Source: CAVOBC01 sp963693635 (GTDB lineage: Bacteria; Pseudomonadota; Gammaproteobacteria; Pseudomonadales; Azotimanducaceae). Taken from it: DNA of 6,508 bases. This document shows, piece after piece, positions 6,170 through 6,508 of the stretch; position 1 is the first letter of the stretch, and each line of letters starts with the position of its first letter. The translations under genes and the position numbers were made by a program. The stretch covers positions 1-6,508 of the forward strand of contig CAVOBC010000279.1 in NCBI GenBank assembly GCA_963693635.1, read 5' to 3'. The notes beneath the pieces are model-generated. The model searched no databases and was not told where the DNA came from. It saw only the letters and a program-made list of their open reading frames with translations.

Positions 6170-6508
6170 GAGTCGCTGGCCGAACTACGCTCGCTCCACC
6201 ACCCGCATCAGGCGCTTTGCATCCGGCTCCCTGGGATAGAGAAGAAAATGGTCCCTCAATTGCCAATCTCACGCCAGATTTCGTCTTGCCGGGCGCGACA
6301 CACGGTCCTGATGAGTTGAAGCAGGACCCTAAGGGTTGGGTTGCCAGAAATCTCGCCTGCCAATAGCCACACCTACCCACCCCACCCCACCCCACCCCAC
6401 CCCTCAAAAGAGCAGGAGTCCCTGCACGCCCCTCTCTCGAAATATAAACACCCAAAGTGCAAAGACGTGAAGAGTCAGAACAACAATCAATAACTACACA
6501 CGAGACTC
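6170..6508. other. Gene-free right end
   Basis: About 340 bases without a credible coding frame on either strand. The last roughly 75 bases (from 6433) are clearly more A-rich than the rest. Apart from the C-rich tandem repeat at 6376-6403 there is a small hairpin, GCAGG (6412-6416) with CCTGC (6421-6425), loop AGTC. I see no tRNA, rRNA or recognisable riboswitch. It may be the leader or tail region of a gene outside the window. Confidence 0.5.
6376..6403. repeat. (CCCCA)n pentanucleotide tandem repeat; minus strand is a G-quadruplex candidate
   Basis: Six C-tracts (one CCC, then five CCCC) are separated by single A residues with no interruption over 28 bases. The minus strand therefore has six G-tracts joined by one-base T loops, which is more than the four tracts needed for a G-quadruplex; such short loops are known to favour very stable parallel folds. 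A perfect pentanucleotide array is also prone to slippage, so copy number may vary. It lies about 300 bases upstream of the doubtful minus-strand ORF at 5714-6076. Confidence 0.85.

Noticed and set aside
5820..6239. 139-residue plus-strand ORF
   Set aside because: It is the mirror of the low-complexity minus frame, with no Shine-Dalgarno and no recognisable motif.
6123..6455. 110-residue minus-strand ORF across the C-rich repeat
   Set aside because: It is created by the pentanucleotide repeat (VGWGGVG part), has no ribosome binding site or recognisable domain, and overlaps the terminator-like hairpin.

Overview
The window is GC-rich DNA with Gram-negative gene content: secreted proteins with Sec-type signal peptides, an inner-membrane acyltransferase fused to a periplasmic SGNH domain, and Shine-Dalgarno-led starts. 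The gene set (PQQ-type beta-propeller dehydrogenase, PhyH-family dioxygenase, GlcG/HbpS-family haem-binding protein) would fit an environmental, possibly marine, proteobacterium. That assignment is inferred from gene families; no phylogenetic marker is present.

Layout, left to right. Positions 1-713 (minus) hold the N-terminal part of an exported PQQ-binding beta-propeller protein resembling polyvinyl-alcohol dehydrogenases; its C-terminus lies beyond the left edge. A divergent spacer of about 280 bp follows. Next comes a complete 671-residue acyltransferase-3/SGNH fusion (992-3007, plus) with a hairpin directly after its stop codon. Convergent to it is a 461-residue PhyH-type Fe(II)/2-oxoglutarate oxygenase (3233-4618, minus), whose start is fixed by a good ribosome binding site. 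A spacer of about 270 bp with two inverted repeats separates it from a divergent GlcG/HbpS-family gene (4888-5660, plus). That gene keeps a perfect ribosome binding site and signal peptide but is broken by three lesions: a small deletion, an in-frame TAA and a second frameshift. The right end (5661-6508) is sparsely coded. It has one doubtful acidic, low-complexity ORF on the minus strand, a terminator-like hairpin plus T8 tract on the same strand, and a (CCCCA)n tandem repeat whose minus strand is an exceptionally regular G-quadruplex candidate.

The genes do not form one operon; orientations alternate (minus, plus, minus, plus, minus). PQQ-type dehydrogenases and GlcG/HbpS-like proteins can both occur in secreted oxidation systems, but nothing here proves that they work together. 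I did not find a clear novel multi-gene system. The best second-look items are the decaying haem-binding gene, with an inferable deletion mechanism, and the G-quadruplex repeat region.
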